A stretch of DNA of 64,000 nucleotides from DATLLJ01 sp965229885 (lineage in GTDB: Bacteria; Acidobacteriota; Vicinamibacteria; Vicinamibacterales; CAVVIG01): positions 62,001 to 126,000 of the forward strand of contig CBDDJX010000002.1 in NCBI GenBank assembly GCA_965229885.1. Direction: 5' to 3'. The notes beneath the pieces were generated by a model, which had not been told where the DNA came from, searched no databases, and saw nothing but the letters and a program-made list of their open reading frames with translations. Shown in pieces: positions 25,916 through 32,993 of this stretch; the stretch's first letter is position 1, and every line of letters begins with the position of its first letter. The position numbers were made by a program, and so were the translations under genes.

Positions 25916-26542
25916 GTGCCGTTCGAACTATTGGAGACGATGCGATGGACGCCGCGGGAGGGATGGCACCTGCTCGACCGCCATCTCGCGCGCCTCGAAG
26001 GCTCGGCGCGTCACTTTGATTTCGTGTCTCCGGCGAATCAGATCCGCGCCGCGCTCGATCGCGCCGTCCGGTTGGCTGACGCGCCGTTGCGTGTGCGCCT
26101 GCTGCTTGCCGAGGATGGCGCCGTGCGCGTCGAGCGTACGCCGCTCGATCATCGCGATGACGTGTGGCGCGTGCGGCTCGCGGAGCAGCCGGTCGATCCC
26201 TCCGACGAGTTCCTGTATCACAAAACCACGAATCGCGCGGTTTATGAGCGTGCCCGCCGTCCCGATTGCGACGATGTGATCCTGTGGAATCCGGCAGGCG
26301 AGGTTACTGAAACCACGATCGCCAACCTCGTCGTCGAGCACGTTGATGACATGAACGTCACGGGCCGGCGGGTGACGCCGCCGGCCGCCTGCGGCCTTCT
26401 GCGGGGCACGTTTCGCGCGGAGCTGCTGGCGGCGGGCGAGGTCAGCGAAGAGCGGGTGACGGTGGAGCGGTTAGGAGCCGCGGCCCGATTCTGGCTGGTG
26501 AATTCCGTTCGCGGCTGGTGCCCCGCCATTCTGGTTGAATGA
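25916..26542 (+). CDS. PLP-dependent aminotransferase class IV (PabC-like)
   Basis: 208 residues from a GTG at 25916. It is homologous to the aminotransferase class IV domain that in many bacteria forms the C-terminal half of PabB-PabC fusions: FELLETMRWTPREGWHLLDRHLARL, catalytic Lys in FLYHKTTNR, EVTETTIANLVV, and TPPAACGLLRGTFRAELL. It may release 4-aminobenzoate from aminodeoxychorismate (folate pathway) or act on another amino acid. No pabB-like sequence lies directly upstream, so it is free-standing here or the remainder of a former fusion. Confidence 0.8.
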   Translation: MPFELLETMRWTPREGWHLLDRHLARLEGSARHFDFVSPANQIRAALDRAVRLADAPLRVRLLLAEDGAVRVERTPLDHRDDVWRVRLAEQPVDPSDEFLYHKTTNRAVYERARRPDCDDVILWNPAGEVTETTIANLVVEHVDDMNVTGRRVTPPAACGLLRGTFRAELLAAGEVSEERVTVERLGAAARFWLVNSVRGWCPAILVE

Positions 26543-26651
26543 GCTGGGCGCTCGACTATCTTCGGGCGATGCGCTAGCGGCCCGGGGTGTACGAGGCATC
26601 GATGACCGTGACGCTCCGCGAGCTGATTGAGGGCCACGGCGGCGGCGTGCG

Positions 26652-26900
26652 CGAGGAATCGCCGTCTTCTTCTACCTACGCATCGTCGTCATGATGTACA
26701 TGACGCCAGGCGATGAGCCGGCTCGGTTTCCCGCCGTGCCGAGGGCCGCCGGTTTCGCCCTGGTCGTTTCCGCTGTGCTCGTGTTCTATCTCGGCATCCT
26801 GCCGACGCGCGTCCTCGACTGGGCGGCCGCGGGGCTGTCAGGTGTTCGCCAGGCGCTGATGGCCGTCCGTCGGGGCCGACTCCAGGTAAGAGGCTGCTGA
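26652..26900 (+). pseudogene. NuoN (NADH-quinone oxidoreductase subunit N) C-terminal remnant
   Basis: The frame GIAVFFYLRIVVMMYMTPGD followed by a membrane helix (AAGFALVVSAVLVFYLGILP) is the typical last part of NuoN, without the preceding 13 or so helices. Its end runs into the 3' end of the opposite-strand DUF523 gene. The 110 bases before it (26543-26651) show no recognisable gene. Confidence 0.6.
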
Positions 26901-27338
26901 ATCGATCTCGGACTCGCTGAAGATCCGAACGCCTGCCGTGCGGAGCCGCGCCGCGGTCACGCCCTGGCCATCCACGCGTCGCCCGCTGAAGCTGCCGTCG
27001 TAAATCGAGTGGCTTGCACACGACGGGCTGGCGTCCTTCAGGATCGCCATGCGAATGCCGTGCGCCGCGCATGCGTTGGCGGCCGCTTCCGCGCCCCGCT
27101 CGAAGGCGCTCGTGACGTCCGCGCCAGCGGGCGTGAGCACGCGCCGGCCTCCCGGCGTCATCACAATTTCAGCCGCGGGCCGCGGCGTGGCCAGGCCGCC
27201 GGTCACTTCCGGGCAGAGCGGCACAAGCCGTCCCTCGTCTTGCCAGCGCCGCAGGATCGGATGCTCGCTCCGTGCGTCGCCGCCGTGATAGCGCACGCGT
27301 TCTCCCAGCAGGCACGCGCTGATCAGGATCTTTTCCAT
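26838..27338 (-). CDS. DUF523 family protein
   Basis: 166 residues from ATG 27338. It has the family pattern ISACLLGERVRYHGGDAR near the N-terminus, PLCPEVTGGLATPRPAAEI, and ILKDASPSCASHSIYDGSFSG with a conserved Cys cluster (Cys near positions 8, 48 and 116). The function is unknown in bacteria; the conserved cysteines suggest metal or thiol chemistry, which is inference. It is divergent from the 27407 gene across a repeat-rich spacer, and its 3' end overlaps the NuoN remnant on the other strand. Confidence 0.88.
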   Translation of the reverse strand: MEKILISACLLGERVRYHGGDARSEHPILRRWQDEGRLVPLCPEVTGGLATPRPAAEIVMTPGGRRVLTPAGADVTSAFERGAEAAANACAAHGIRMAILKDASPSCASHSIYDGSFSGRRVDGQGVTAARLRTAGVRIFSESEIDSAASYLESAPTDGHQRLANT

Positions 27339-27392
27339 TGCAGGATGGCAGTATCGCAGGATTGGAATTCTGCAATCCTGCAATTCTGCAAT
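27337..27392. promoter_or_regulatory. nested palindromes between divergent genes
   Basis: ATTGCAGGAT (27337-27346) pairs with ATCCTGCAAT (27375-27384), and CAGGATTG (27357-27364) pairs with CAATCCTG (27373-27380). In addition AATTCTGCAAT is directly repeated at 27366 and 27382. The array starts within the first codon of the DUF523 gene, so it could be an operator or an mRNA structure affecting its translation. Confidence 0.45.
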
Positions 27393-27406
27393 ATCATGGT
27401 TCTCCC

Positions 27407-27823
27407 GTGGAAACACCGAAGCACCGCCCGCTCGAACGGTTCTGGCCGTATGCCGATCTGCCCGAGCAGCCGACCGACGAGGAACTGGCGTCGCTCGATC
27501 GCGAGCTGCACGACGCCCTCTTCGGGCCGACGCCGCATCCCTTCTCCATCACGCTCGTCTTTCCCGCGCTCGACGCCCCGGACTTCTCACGCGCGCTCGA
27601 TCTGTCGCGCGGCGCCGCCGAGTGTCGCGAAACCGGGAGCGGCGCAAGCCATCGCTATCGTGTTCGGTTCTGGCCCGCCGACGCCGAGCGGCTGCGCCAG
27701 GTATTCGAGGTGGTGGGGCGCGCCGAGGCGACGGAAGTGCTGATCGACGATCGCCAGGTCCCGTACGCGCGGGAGCTGTGGCTGCCCCTCGTCTGGTTCT
27801 TCATCCAGCGGTCGGCCCGGTAA
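27407..27823 (+). CDS. conserved hypothetical protein
   Basis: 138 residues from the GTG at 27407, the first plausible start after the palindromic spacer. No clear ribosome site is seen, so a start at 27338 is possible but would read through the repeats. Sequence starts PLERFWPYADLPEQPTDEEL and contains a globular alpha/beta domain (PFSITLVFPALDAPDF, YRVRFWPADAERLRQVFEVV) without a recognised motif. The next gene begins 4 bases after the stop, indicating an operon. Confidence 0.6.
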   Translation: METPKHRPLERFWPYADLPEQPTDEELASLDRELHDALFGPTPHPFSITLVFPALDAPDFSRALDLSRGAAECRETGSGASHRYRVRFWPADAERLRQVFEVVGRAEATEVLIDDRQVPYARELWLPLVWFFIQRSAR

Positions 27824-27827
27824 TCCC

Positions 27828-28409
27828 GTGCCGCCGAGCGAGACCGAGCGGGATTTGACGAGGCTCGAAGCCGAACTGAAGCGGCTCGAGGCCGAGTACA
27901 ACATGTTCTTCTCCGGCCGGCTTCCGAAACCGCCGTGGGAGACACGCAGCCGGGTGCAGTCGCTCGTCAAGCGGTACGACCGCGCCTATATCCAGAACAC
28001 GGGTGATCGCTTCCGTTTCAGCTCGCTGCAGTCGCGCTTCGCCGCATTCATCGATTTGCGGGATCGCGGCATGCGCTCGCGCGAAGAGGGGCGTCCGGGC
28101 CCGTTCGTGCAGAAACCGGTCGAGGAGAAGCGGCCGAAGAAGGGCCCCGAGGACCGTGTTCTGCGCGTCGCCGCGTTCAAGGATCCGGCGCGTGAGATCG
28201 AGCAGCTCACCGAGCTGCACGAATCGCTGACGGAAGCGCGCCGCGCGGTCGGCGAAGAGAACGTGCCGTTCCACAAGTTCGCCGATCTTGTGAAGGGACA
28301 GGTGACGAAGCTGCGCCAGAGCGAAAGCGGCGAGGTGGCGTTTCGTGTCGCGGTGAAGGACGGGAAAGTCAGCTTTACGGCTCGGGCGATGAAGGGTGCG
28401 AAAGAGTAG
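27828..28409 (+). CDS. conserved coiled-coil protein, possibly with MXAN_5187-type C-terminal domain
   Basis: 193 residues from a GTG at 27828. The N-terminal third is a charged helix (ERDLTRLEAELKRLEAEYNM). PWETRSRVQSLVKRYDRAYI and the last 50 residues (FHKFADLVKGQVTKL, VAFRVAVKDGKVSFTARAMKG) recall a domain annotated at the C-terminus of MXAN_5187-like proteins of myxobacteria and acidobacteria. There is no signal peptide. It is cotranscribed with the preceding gene and ended by a strong hairpin at 28411. Confidence 0.65.
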   Translation: MPPSETERDLTRLEAELKRLEAEYNMFFSGRLPKPPWETRSRVQSLVKRYDRAYIQNTGDRFRFSSLQSRFAAFIDLRDRGMRSREEGRPGPFVQKPVEEKRPKKGPEDRVLRVAAFKDPAREIEQLTELHESLTEARRAVGEENVPFHKFADLVKGQVTKLRQSESGEVAFRVAVKDGKVSFTARAMKGAKE

Positions 28410-28410
28410 G

Positions 28411-28440
28411 GCAGAGGGCAGAAGGGCGGCTGCCCTCTGC
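28411..28440. terminator. hairpin between convergent genes
   Basis: Perfect 11-bp inverted repeat GCAGAGGGCAG (28411-28421) / complement (28430-28440) with an 8-base loop, immediately after the 27828 gene and before the end of the cold-shock gene. It could serve both strands; there is no U-tract. Confidence 0.55.
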
Positions 28441-28460
28441 TCTCCGCCCTGCACGTGAGG

Positions 28461-28664
28461 TTAGATCTTCGTGACGTTGCCAGCCTGCGGGCCCTTCGGG
28501 CCGTCAACGATCTCGAACTCCACCGCCTGGCCTTCCTCGAGCGAGTGGAACCCGTCGCCCTGGATAGCCGAGTAGTGGACGAAGACATCACTGCCTCCGT
28601 CGCGTTCGATGAATCCGTACCCTTTGGCGTTGTTGAACCATTTGACCTTGCCTGTGATGCGCAT
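28461..28664 (-). CDS. cold-shock domain protein (CspA family)
   Basis: 67 residues from ATG 28664: RITGKVKWFNNAKGYGFIER with RNP1 (KGYGFIER) and RNP2 (DVFVHYSAI), ending in GPQAGNVTKI. It is a single-stranded nucleic-acid-binding beta barrel acting as an RNA chaperone. AGGAAGAAG upstream serves as ribosome site. An in-frame upstream start at 28718 exists but would add a non-conserved extension. A terminator-like hairpin lies 90 bases upstream in the would-be leader. Confidence 0.95.
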   Translation of the reverse strand: MRITGKVKWFNNAKGYGFIERDGGSDVFVHYSAIQGDGFHSLEEGQAVEFEIVDGPKGPQAGNVTKI

Positions 28665-28753
28665 CGTTCTTCTTCCTAACTTGCTGTGACGCGATCTGGA
28701 GCCGCGTCCTTGAACCAACCCCGGTCCGCACTGCCTGTACCGTTCACCGGAGC

Positions 28754-28781
28754 AAAAAAAAAGGCCGCGTCTGCGGCCTTT
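28754..28781 (-). terminator. intrinsic terminator on the minus strand
   Basis: GGCCGC-GTCT-GCGGCC stem, extended by three A/T pairs, followed on the minus strand by nine U. It is a textbook rho-independent terminator, placed upstream of the cold-shock start (28664) and reading toward it. On the plus strand the tail is only UUU. Confidence 0.7.
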
Positions 28782-28839
28782 CCCTTACGGCGCCAGGCCC
28801 GCCCAGCGTCGTCAGGCATCATACTGGACTTTGAGACTT

Positions 28840-30456
28840 ATGCCAAGAGCCCTCCTGAGCGTTTCCGATAAGACCGGCATCGTGGATGTTGCCCGCGGCC
28901 TCGCGTCGCGCGGGTTCGAGCTGGTCTCGACCGGCGGCACGGCGCGCGCGCTGACCGAAGCCGGATTGGCCGTGATCAACGTGTCGGATATCACGGGCTT
29001 TCCCGAGATGATGGATGGCCGGTTGAAGACATTGCACCCCAACGTCCATGGCGGCATCCTGGCGCGGCGCAATCAGCCGCAGGACCTCCTGGCCATCGCC
29101 CAACACGGGATCCAGCCCATCGACGTCGTCATCGTGAACCTCTATCCGTTCGTTGAGATCGCGAAGAAGGCGGGTGTGGGGTTCGACGAGCTGGTGGAGC
29201 AGATCGACATCGGCGGACCCAGCATGGTGCGCGCGGCGGCGAAGAATTTCCGCGACGTTCTCGTCGTCATTGACCCCGGCGATTATCCGAGGCTGCTCGA
29301 CGCGCTGGACCAGACGCCGCGCCTCGCGTTCCGCTACGAACTGATGCGCAAAGCGCTCGCGCATACAGGCGCGTACGACACGGCGATCAGCGCGACGCTA
29401 CAAACGATCGATCTGAGCGGCGATACGTTCGAGCGGCGCCAGGCCGGCGGCGGAGCGCCCGGGAACCGCATCGAGCTGACGCTCGAGAAGATTCGGGATT
29501 TACGATACGGCGAGAATCCGCATCAGCGTGCAGCGTGGTACAGGAGCGTAGATGTGGCGCAGGACGTTCGTCCGGGCGTGTCTGGGCTGGGCGACGCGAC
29601 CATCCTGCAGGGCAAGGAACTGTCGTACACGAACCTGCTCGACCTCGACGCGGCTGCGCGCATCGTGCTCGAGTTCGACGAGGCCGCGGCCGCGGTGATC
29701 AAGCACACGAATCCGTGCGGCGCGGCGATCGGTCGCTCGGGTGCCAGTGCGTACGTGCGGGCCCGCGACGCGGATGCCCTGGCCGCCTTTGGCGGGATCG
29801 TCGCGCTCAACCGGCCGCTCGATCGCGCGGCGGCCGAAGCGATCGTGTCGACATTTGTCGAAGCGGTGATCGCGCCGGGCGTCGACGCCGACGCCCGGCC
29901 GATCCTCGCCGGCAAGCTGAACATGCGTGTCGTCACCGCCAATTTCGATCGATTGAGGACCATGGGCGTCGAGGTTCGCACGATCCTCGGCGCGGCACTG
30001 GTGCAGGAGCGCGATGGTGTGGTCGAAGCGCGGCAGGCCTGGACCGGTGCGGTTCCCGACGGACTCCGCGTCGTGACGAAACGACAGCCTTCTGCCGAGG
30101 AGTGGGAGGCGCTGCGCTTCGCCTGGCGGATCTGCGCGCACGTGAAGTCGAATGCCGTGATCTTCACCGACGTCACGCGGACGCTCGCGATCGGTGCGGG
30201 TCAGATGAGCCGTGTCGACGCCGTCAACGTGGCGCTCCTCAAGGCGCGCAGTCTCGAGGCGGGGGCGCTCACAAGATCCGTCGCTGCGTCCGACGCCTTT
30301 TTCCCGTTCCGCGACGGCCTGGACGGCGTGGCGGCCTCCGGCGCCACGGCACTGGTACAGCCCGGGGGATCGGTCCGCGACGCCGAAGTCATCGCCGCCG
30401 CCGACGAGCACGGCCTCGCGATGGTGTTCACGGGGCGACGGCACTTCCGACACTGA
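28840..30456 (+). CDS. purH: bifunctional AICAR formyltransferase / IMP cyclohydrolase
   Basis: 538 residues from ATG 28840. It performs the last two steps of de novo purine synthesis. The N-terminal IMP cyclohydrolase domain (about 1-195) begins RALLSVSDKTGIVDVARGL and carries VSTGGTARAL and MDGRLKTLHPNVHGGIL. The AICAR transformylase domain shows LRYGENPHQRAAWY, AVIKHTNPCGAAIG with the catalytic Lys-His pair, and the C-terminal DAFFPFRDGLD. It is complete and stands alone, convergent with the O-antigen ligase gene. Confidence 0.96.
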   Translation: MPRALLSVSDKTGIVDVARGLASRGFELVSTGGTARALTEAGLAVINVSDITGFPEMMDGRLKTLHPNVHGGILARRNQPQDLLAIAQHGIQPIDVVIVNLYPFVEIAKKAGVGFDELVEQIDIGGPSMVRAAAKNFRDVLVVIDPGDYPRLLDALDQTPRLAFRYELMRKALAHTGAYDTAISATLQTIDLSGDTFERRQAGGGAPGNRIELTLEKIRDLRYGENPHQRAAWYRSVDVAQDVRPGVSGLGDATILQGKELSYTNLLDLDAAARIVLEFDEAAAAVIKHTNPCGAAIGRSGASAYVRARDADALAAFGGIVALNRPLDRAAAEAIVSTFVEAVIAPGVDADARPILAGKLNMRVVTANFDRLRTMGVEVRTILGAALVQERDGVVEARQAWTGAVPDGLRVVTKRQPSAEEWEALRFAWRICAHVKSNAVIFTDVTRTLAIGAGQMSRVDAVNVALLKARSLEAGALTRSVAASDAFFPFRDGLDGVAASGATALVQPGGSVRDAEVIAAADEHGLAMVFTGRRHFRH

Positions 30457-30506
30457 CCACATGGCAGGACTAACGTGCTGCGCCACAACGGTCGTCGCCC
30501 AGGTCT

Positions 30507-31685
30507 TTAGCCCTGCCGTGGCCGCGCGACGGCGAAGGGCAGCGTAATCAACACCAGGAACAGGATCTGAAACTCGGAGTCCCCGAAGTTGTGCTCGGTC
30601 ATGCCGGCCGCGAGCATCGCCACCACGCTCGCCAACGCGGTGGCCGAGAGGTAGCGCAGCGGGCCGTTGCTCCGGGCGTTGCGGAAGAGCGTCACGGAGC
30701 CGAGGGCGACGGCGCCGATGAACCAGAGCCAGAGGGCCGCCGCCGGCAAGCCGCGTTCGGCGGCGATCTGCAGCGGCACATTATGAAGGTGCGGCGTCGT
30801 CCTCAGCACGGCGTCCGGCTCGCGATACTGCGGGTAGACGCGTTCGATCATGTTGGGCCCGACCCCGAACACGGGATAGTTCAGGATGATCCGCCTGCCG
30901 GCACGCATCATCGCAAAGCGATCGCTGATCGACAGGTCGTGCAGGTTGAAAATGGAATAGAAGCGCTGCAGGATCCTCGCCGGCGCGGTCGCGAAGAATA
31001 TCGCGGCCACGACCGGCAGCGCCGCTGTGAGGCGGAAGTCGCGCATCATCAACAGCAGGGCCACGGCGCTGCAGGCGCCCACCCAAGCATTGCGCGTGAA
31101 GGTGAGGGCGAGCACAACCGCCAGCGCCGGCATGACGAGCGTCGGCCACAGCCGCGATCGCGTCAAAAAGAGCACGCGCGCAAGCGCGAGGCTGAGGGCG
31201 AGCATCATCAGCCCGGAAAAGGTCATGTACAGGCCGAGCGTGCCGCGGGGCCGCTGACCGAGATTGTCGTAGTGCAGGATCGAGTACTGACCGATGCCCA
31301 CGACCGCGCTGAAGGCGGCGGCGCTCAGGATAATCGTCGTCAGCCGCATCGCCGAGGCTTCGTCCACAACTTCGTACGTCAGCGGCACGAGCAGCAGCAG
31401 GACCAGTTGCTTGCAATCGATGAAGCTGATCCCGCGTTCCGGTGAGAACGCGGCGGACACCAGCGTCCAGCCGGCATAGAGCATCAGCGGCAGCATCCAC
31501 GGCGGAGCGCTCGGCCGACGGTGTTCGACGACCAGCGTGACGGCCCAGGCGGCCAGCGCGACAGCGAGAAACAACTCGCTGATCGCGATCGAGAACTGGA
31601 CTGCCGCCACGGTTAGCGCGAGGCCGACGAGCGCGACGCGTCGAAGCGCGGGGGTTAGGGTCGCGTGCGGCGAGGTTGTCGTCAT
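30507..31685 (-). CDS. O-antigen ligase/polymerase family membrane protein (Wzy_C)
   Basis: 392 residues from ATG 31685. It has about ten to twelve membrane helices and a periplasmic loop with the O-antigen ligase hallmark: NLHDLSISDRFAMMRAGRRI, YPVFGVGPNMIERVYPQY and HLHNVPLQIAAERGLP (the RX3L/HxxxH-like region). It joins or polymerises polysaccharide at the periplasmic face of the inner membrane. Its ATG overlaps the stop of the upstream glycosyltransferase (ATGA), so the two are translationally coupled. Confidence 0.85.
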   Translation of the reverse strand: MTTTSPHATLTPALRRVALVGLALTVAAVQFSIAISELFLAVALAAWAVTLVVEHRRPSAPPWMLPLMLYAGWTLVSAAFSPERGISFIDCKQLVLLLLVPLTYEVVDEASAMRLTTIILSAAAFSAVVGIGQYSILHYDNLGQRPRGTLGLYMTFSGLMMLALSLALARVLFLTRSRLWPTLVMPALAVVLALTFTRNAWVGACSAVALLLMMRDFRLTAALPVVAAIFFATAPARILQRFYSIFNLHDLSISDRFAMMRAGRRIILNYPVFGVGPNMIERVYPQYREPDAVLRTTPHLHNVPLQIAAERGLPAAALWLWFIGAVALGSVTLFRNARSNGPLRYLSATALASVVAMLAAGMTEHNFGDSEFQILFLVLITLPFAVARPRQG

Positions 31686-32767
31686 CTGGTACCACCGGTG
31701 AGATCTCGCGGCCCCGCGAGCAGCCGTTCGGCCGCCGCGGTGACCCGTGGCGCGTCGATGCGGGTCAGGCAGCGGAAATCGCCAGGCTCGCAGACGCGTT
31801 GATCGCATGGCCGGCACGGGAGCCCGTGGATTTCGATCGATTCGAGCGGCAGCGCCGGATCCCGCCATGGCGTGGAACGCTCCGACGGCGTCGGTCCGAA
31901 GATCGCGACGATCGGCACACGGGTCGTCGCCGCGAGGTGCAGCGGACCGCTGTCGCCGCCGATGTACAGCGCGCTCCTCTCGAGCAGGGCGCGAAGCTCC
32001 GCGAGTGAAAAGTCGCCGCAGCTGAGCACGCGATGTCGATGGTCCGCCGGCAGCTTCCCGCGGGCGCCGTTGATGATGCCGTTGGCCGCGTCGCGTTCTG
32101 ACGGTCCGGAGGTGACGATCACGCGCCGCCCGGTCTGCGACGCGAGCGCTGCGATCGTGTCGACGAACGACAGCAGCGGCCATCGACGGAACGGCGAACT
32201 GGCGCTGACGTGAACCACCGCAAGATCCTCGTCGGGCGCCACGCCGGCCGCGGCCAAGCGCTCGTCGACGTTCGTCTTCGCGCCCTGATCGACCGGCATC
32301 TCCACAGGATTGCCCGCCGGCGTGGGCGGCGCCACATCGAGCGCCTTGAGCAGATCCCACTGGTTCTCGACGGAATGACGCCGTCGAAGGGTGCGGGGCC
32401 GTTCGACGACGTCCGTGTAGATCCAGCGTCTGCCGACGACGCTGTACCCGATTCGTCTGGGCGCGCCACTCATCAGCGTGAGCAGCGACGCGCGCGGGCC
32501 GCCGTGAAAATCGATGGCGAGATCGTAGTGCGCACGCCTCAAGCGCCACCCGAGCCGGACGTCAGCCAGCATCCCGCTGATTCCACCTCGCCGCGGGGTG
32601 ACGATGACCTCGTCGAGATGCGGATTGCCGGTGACGATGGGAGCGGCCGCGGGTTCGACAAGGTAGGTGAGGTGCGCCTCAGGAAAATGCCGGCGCAGCG
32701 CGGCCACGGCCGGCGTGGTGAACACGACGTCGCCAATCTGACGGAGTCTGACGATGAGAATCCGCAT
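31682..32767 (-). CDS. glycosyltransferase family 9 (heptosyltransferase-like)
   Basis: 361 residues from ATG 32767. An in-frame GTG at 32779 overlapping the preceding stop is an alternative. GT-B fold: RILIVRLRQIGDVVFTTPAV at the N-terminus, the ADP-heptose:LPS heptosyltransferase-type VHVSASSPFRRWP, and the donor-site YIGGDSGPLHLAATTRVPIVAIFG near the C-terminus. It probably adds heptose or a related sugar to the LPS core in the cytoplasm. It lies between a Trm112-like gene and an O-antigen ligase, supporting an envelope glycan operon. Confidence 0.88.
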   Translation of the reverse strand: MRILIVRLRQIGDVVFTTPAVAALRRHFPEAHLTYLVEPAAAPIVTGNPHLDEVIVTPRRGGISGMLADVRLGWRLRRAHYDLAIDFHGGPRASLLTLMSGAPRRIGYSVVGRRWIYTDVVERPRTLRRRHSVENQWDLLKALDVAPPTPAGNPVEMPVDQGAKTNVDERLAAAGVAPDEDLAVVHVSASSPFRRWPLLSFVDTIAALASQTGRRVIVTSGPSERDAANGIINGARGKLPADHRHRVLSCGDFSLAELRALLERSALYIGGDSGPLHLAATTRVPIVAIFGPTPSERSTPWRDPALPLESIEIHGLPCRPCDQRVCEPGDFRCLTRIDAPRVTAAAERLLAGPRDLTGGTR

Positions 32768-32775
32768 ATCTTGGT

Positions 32776-32946
32776 TCACGGCTCAATGGTCGACTCGTCG
32801 ATGAGCATGACCGGAATGTCGTCCTTGATCGGATACACGCGCTTGCAGATGTCGCACTTGAGCGCCGTGCCGTGATTGATGAGCGTCACGGGCGTCTTAC
32901 AGTTGGGACACGCTAGAATTTCGAGCAGTTCCGGGTCGACAGCCAT
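32776..32946 (-). CDS. Trm112 family zinc-ribbon protein
   Basis: 56 residues from ATG 32946: LLEILACPNCKTPVTLIN, then LKCDICKRVYPIKDDIPVMLIDE. It is the full family length, with the CPxC...CxxC metal site. Bacterial relatives (YcaR) often sit beside lipid A or LPS genes, matching the neighbouring glycosyltransferase. Its role here is likely as a small partner protein; the true target is unknown. It heads the three-gene minus-strand operon and is divergent from the TPR gene. Confidence 0.88.
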   Translation of the reverse strand: MAVDPELLEILACPNCKTPVTLINHGTALKCDICKRVYPIKDDIPVMLIDESTIEP

Positions 32947-32993
32947 GACGGGAATATATGACACCTTCGGGCTTTTGTGAAACAATTCAGAGT

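Noticed and set aside
26542..26651. Short frames after the aminotransferase gene (for example SWALDYLRAMR and MTVTLRELIEGHGGG)
   Set aside because: Too short, without ribosome sites, and not matching any family I recognise.
1..27000. Search for a defence island, toxin-antitoxin pair or biosynthetic cluster in the accessory part
   Set aside because: No nuclease, helicase, methylase-restriction, toxin or synthase signatures were found; the accessory genes are secreted redox and metal proteins and transposon remains.
30507..32549. Single 680-codon minus-strand frame suggesting a fusion of glycosyltransferase and O-antigen ligase
   Set aside because: The upstream part is out of frame with the real heptosyltransferase and reads as nonsense. 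The ligase begins at ATG 31685, overlapping the true glycosyltransferase stop.
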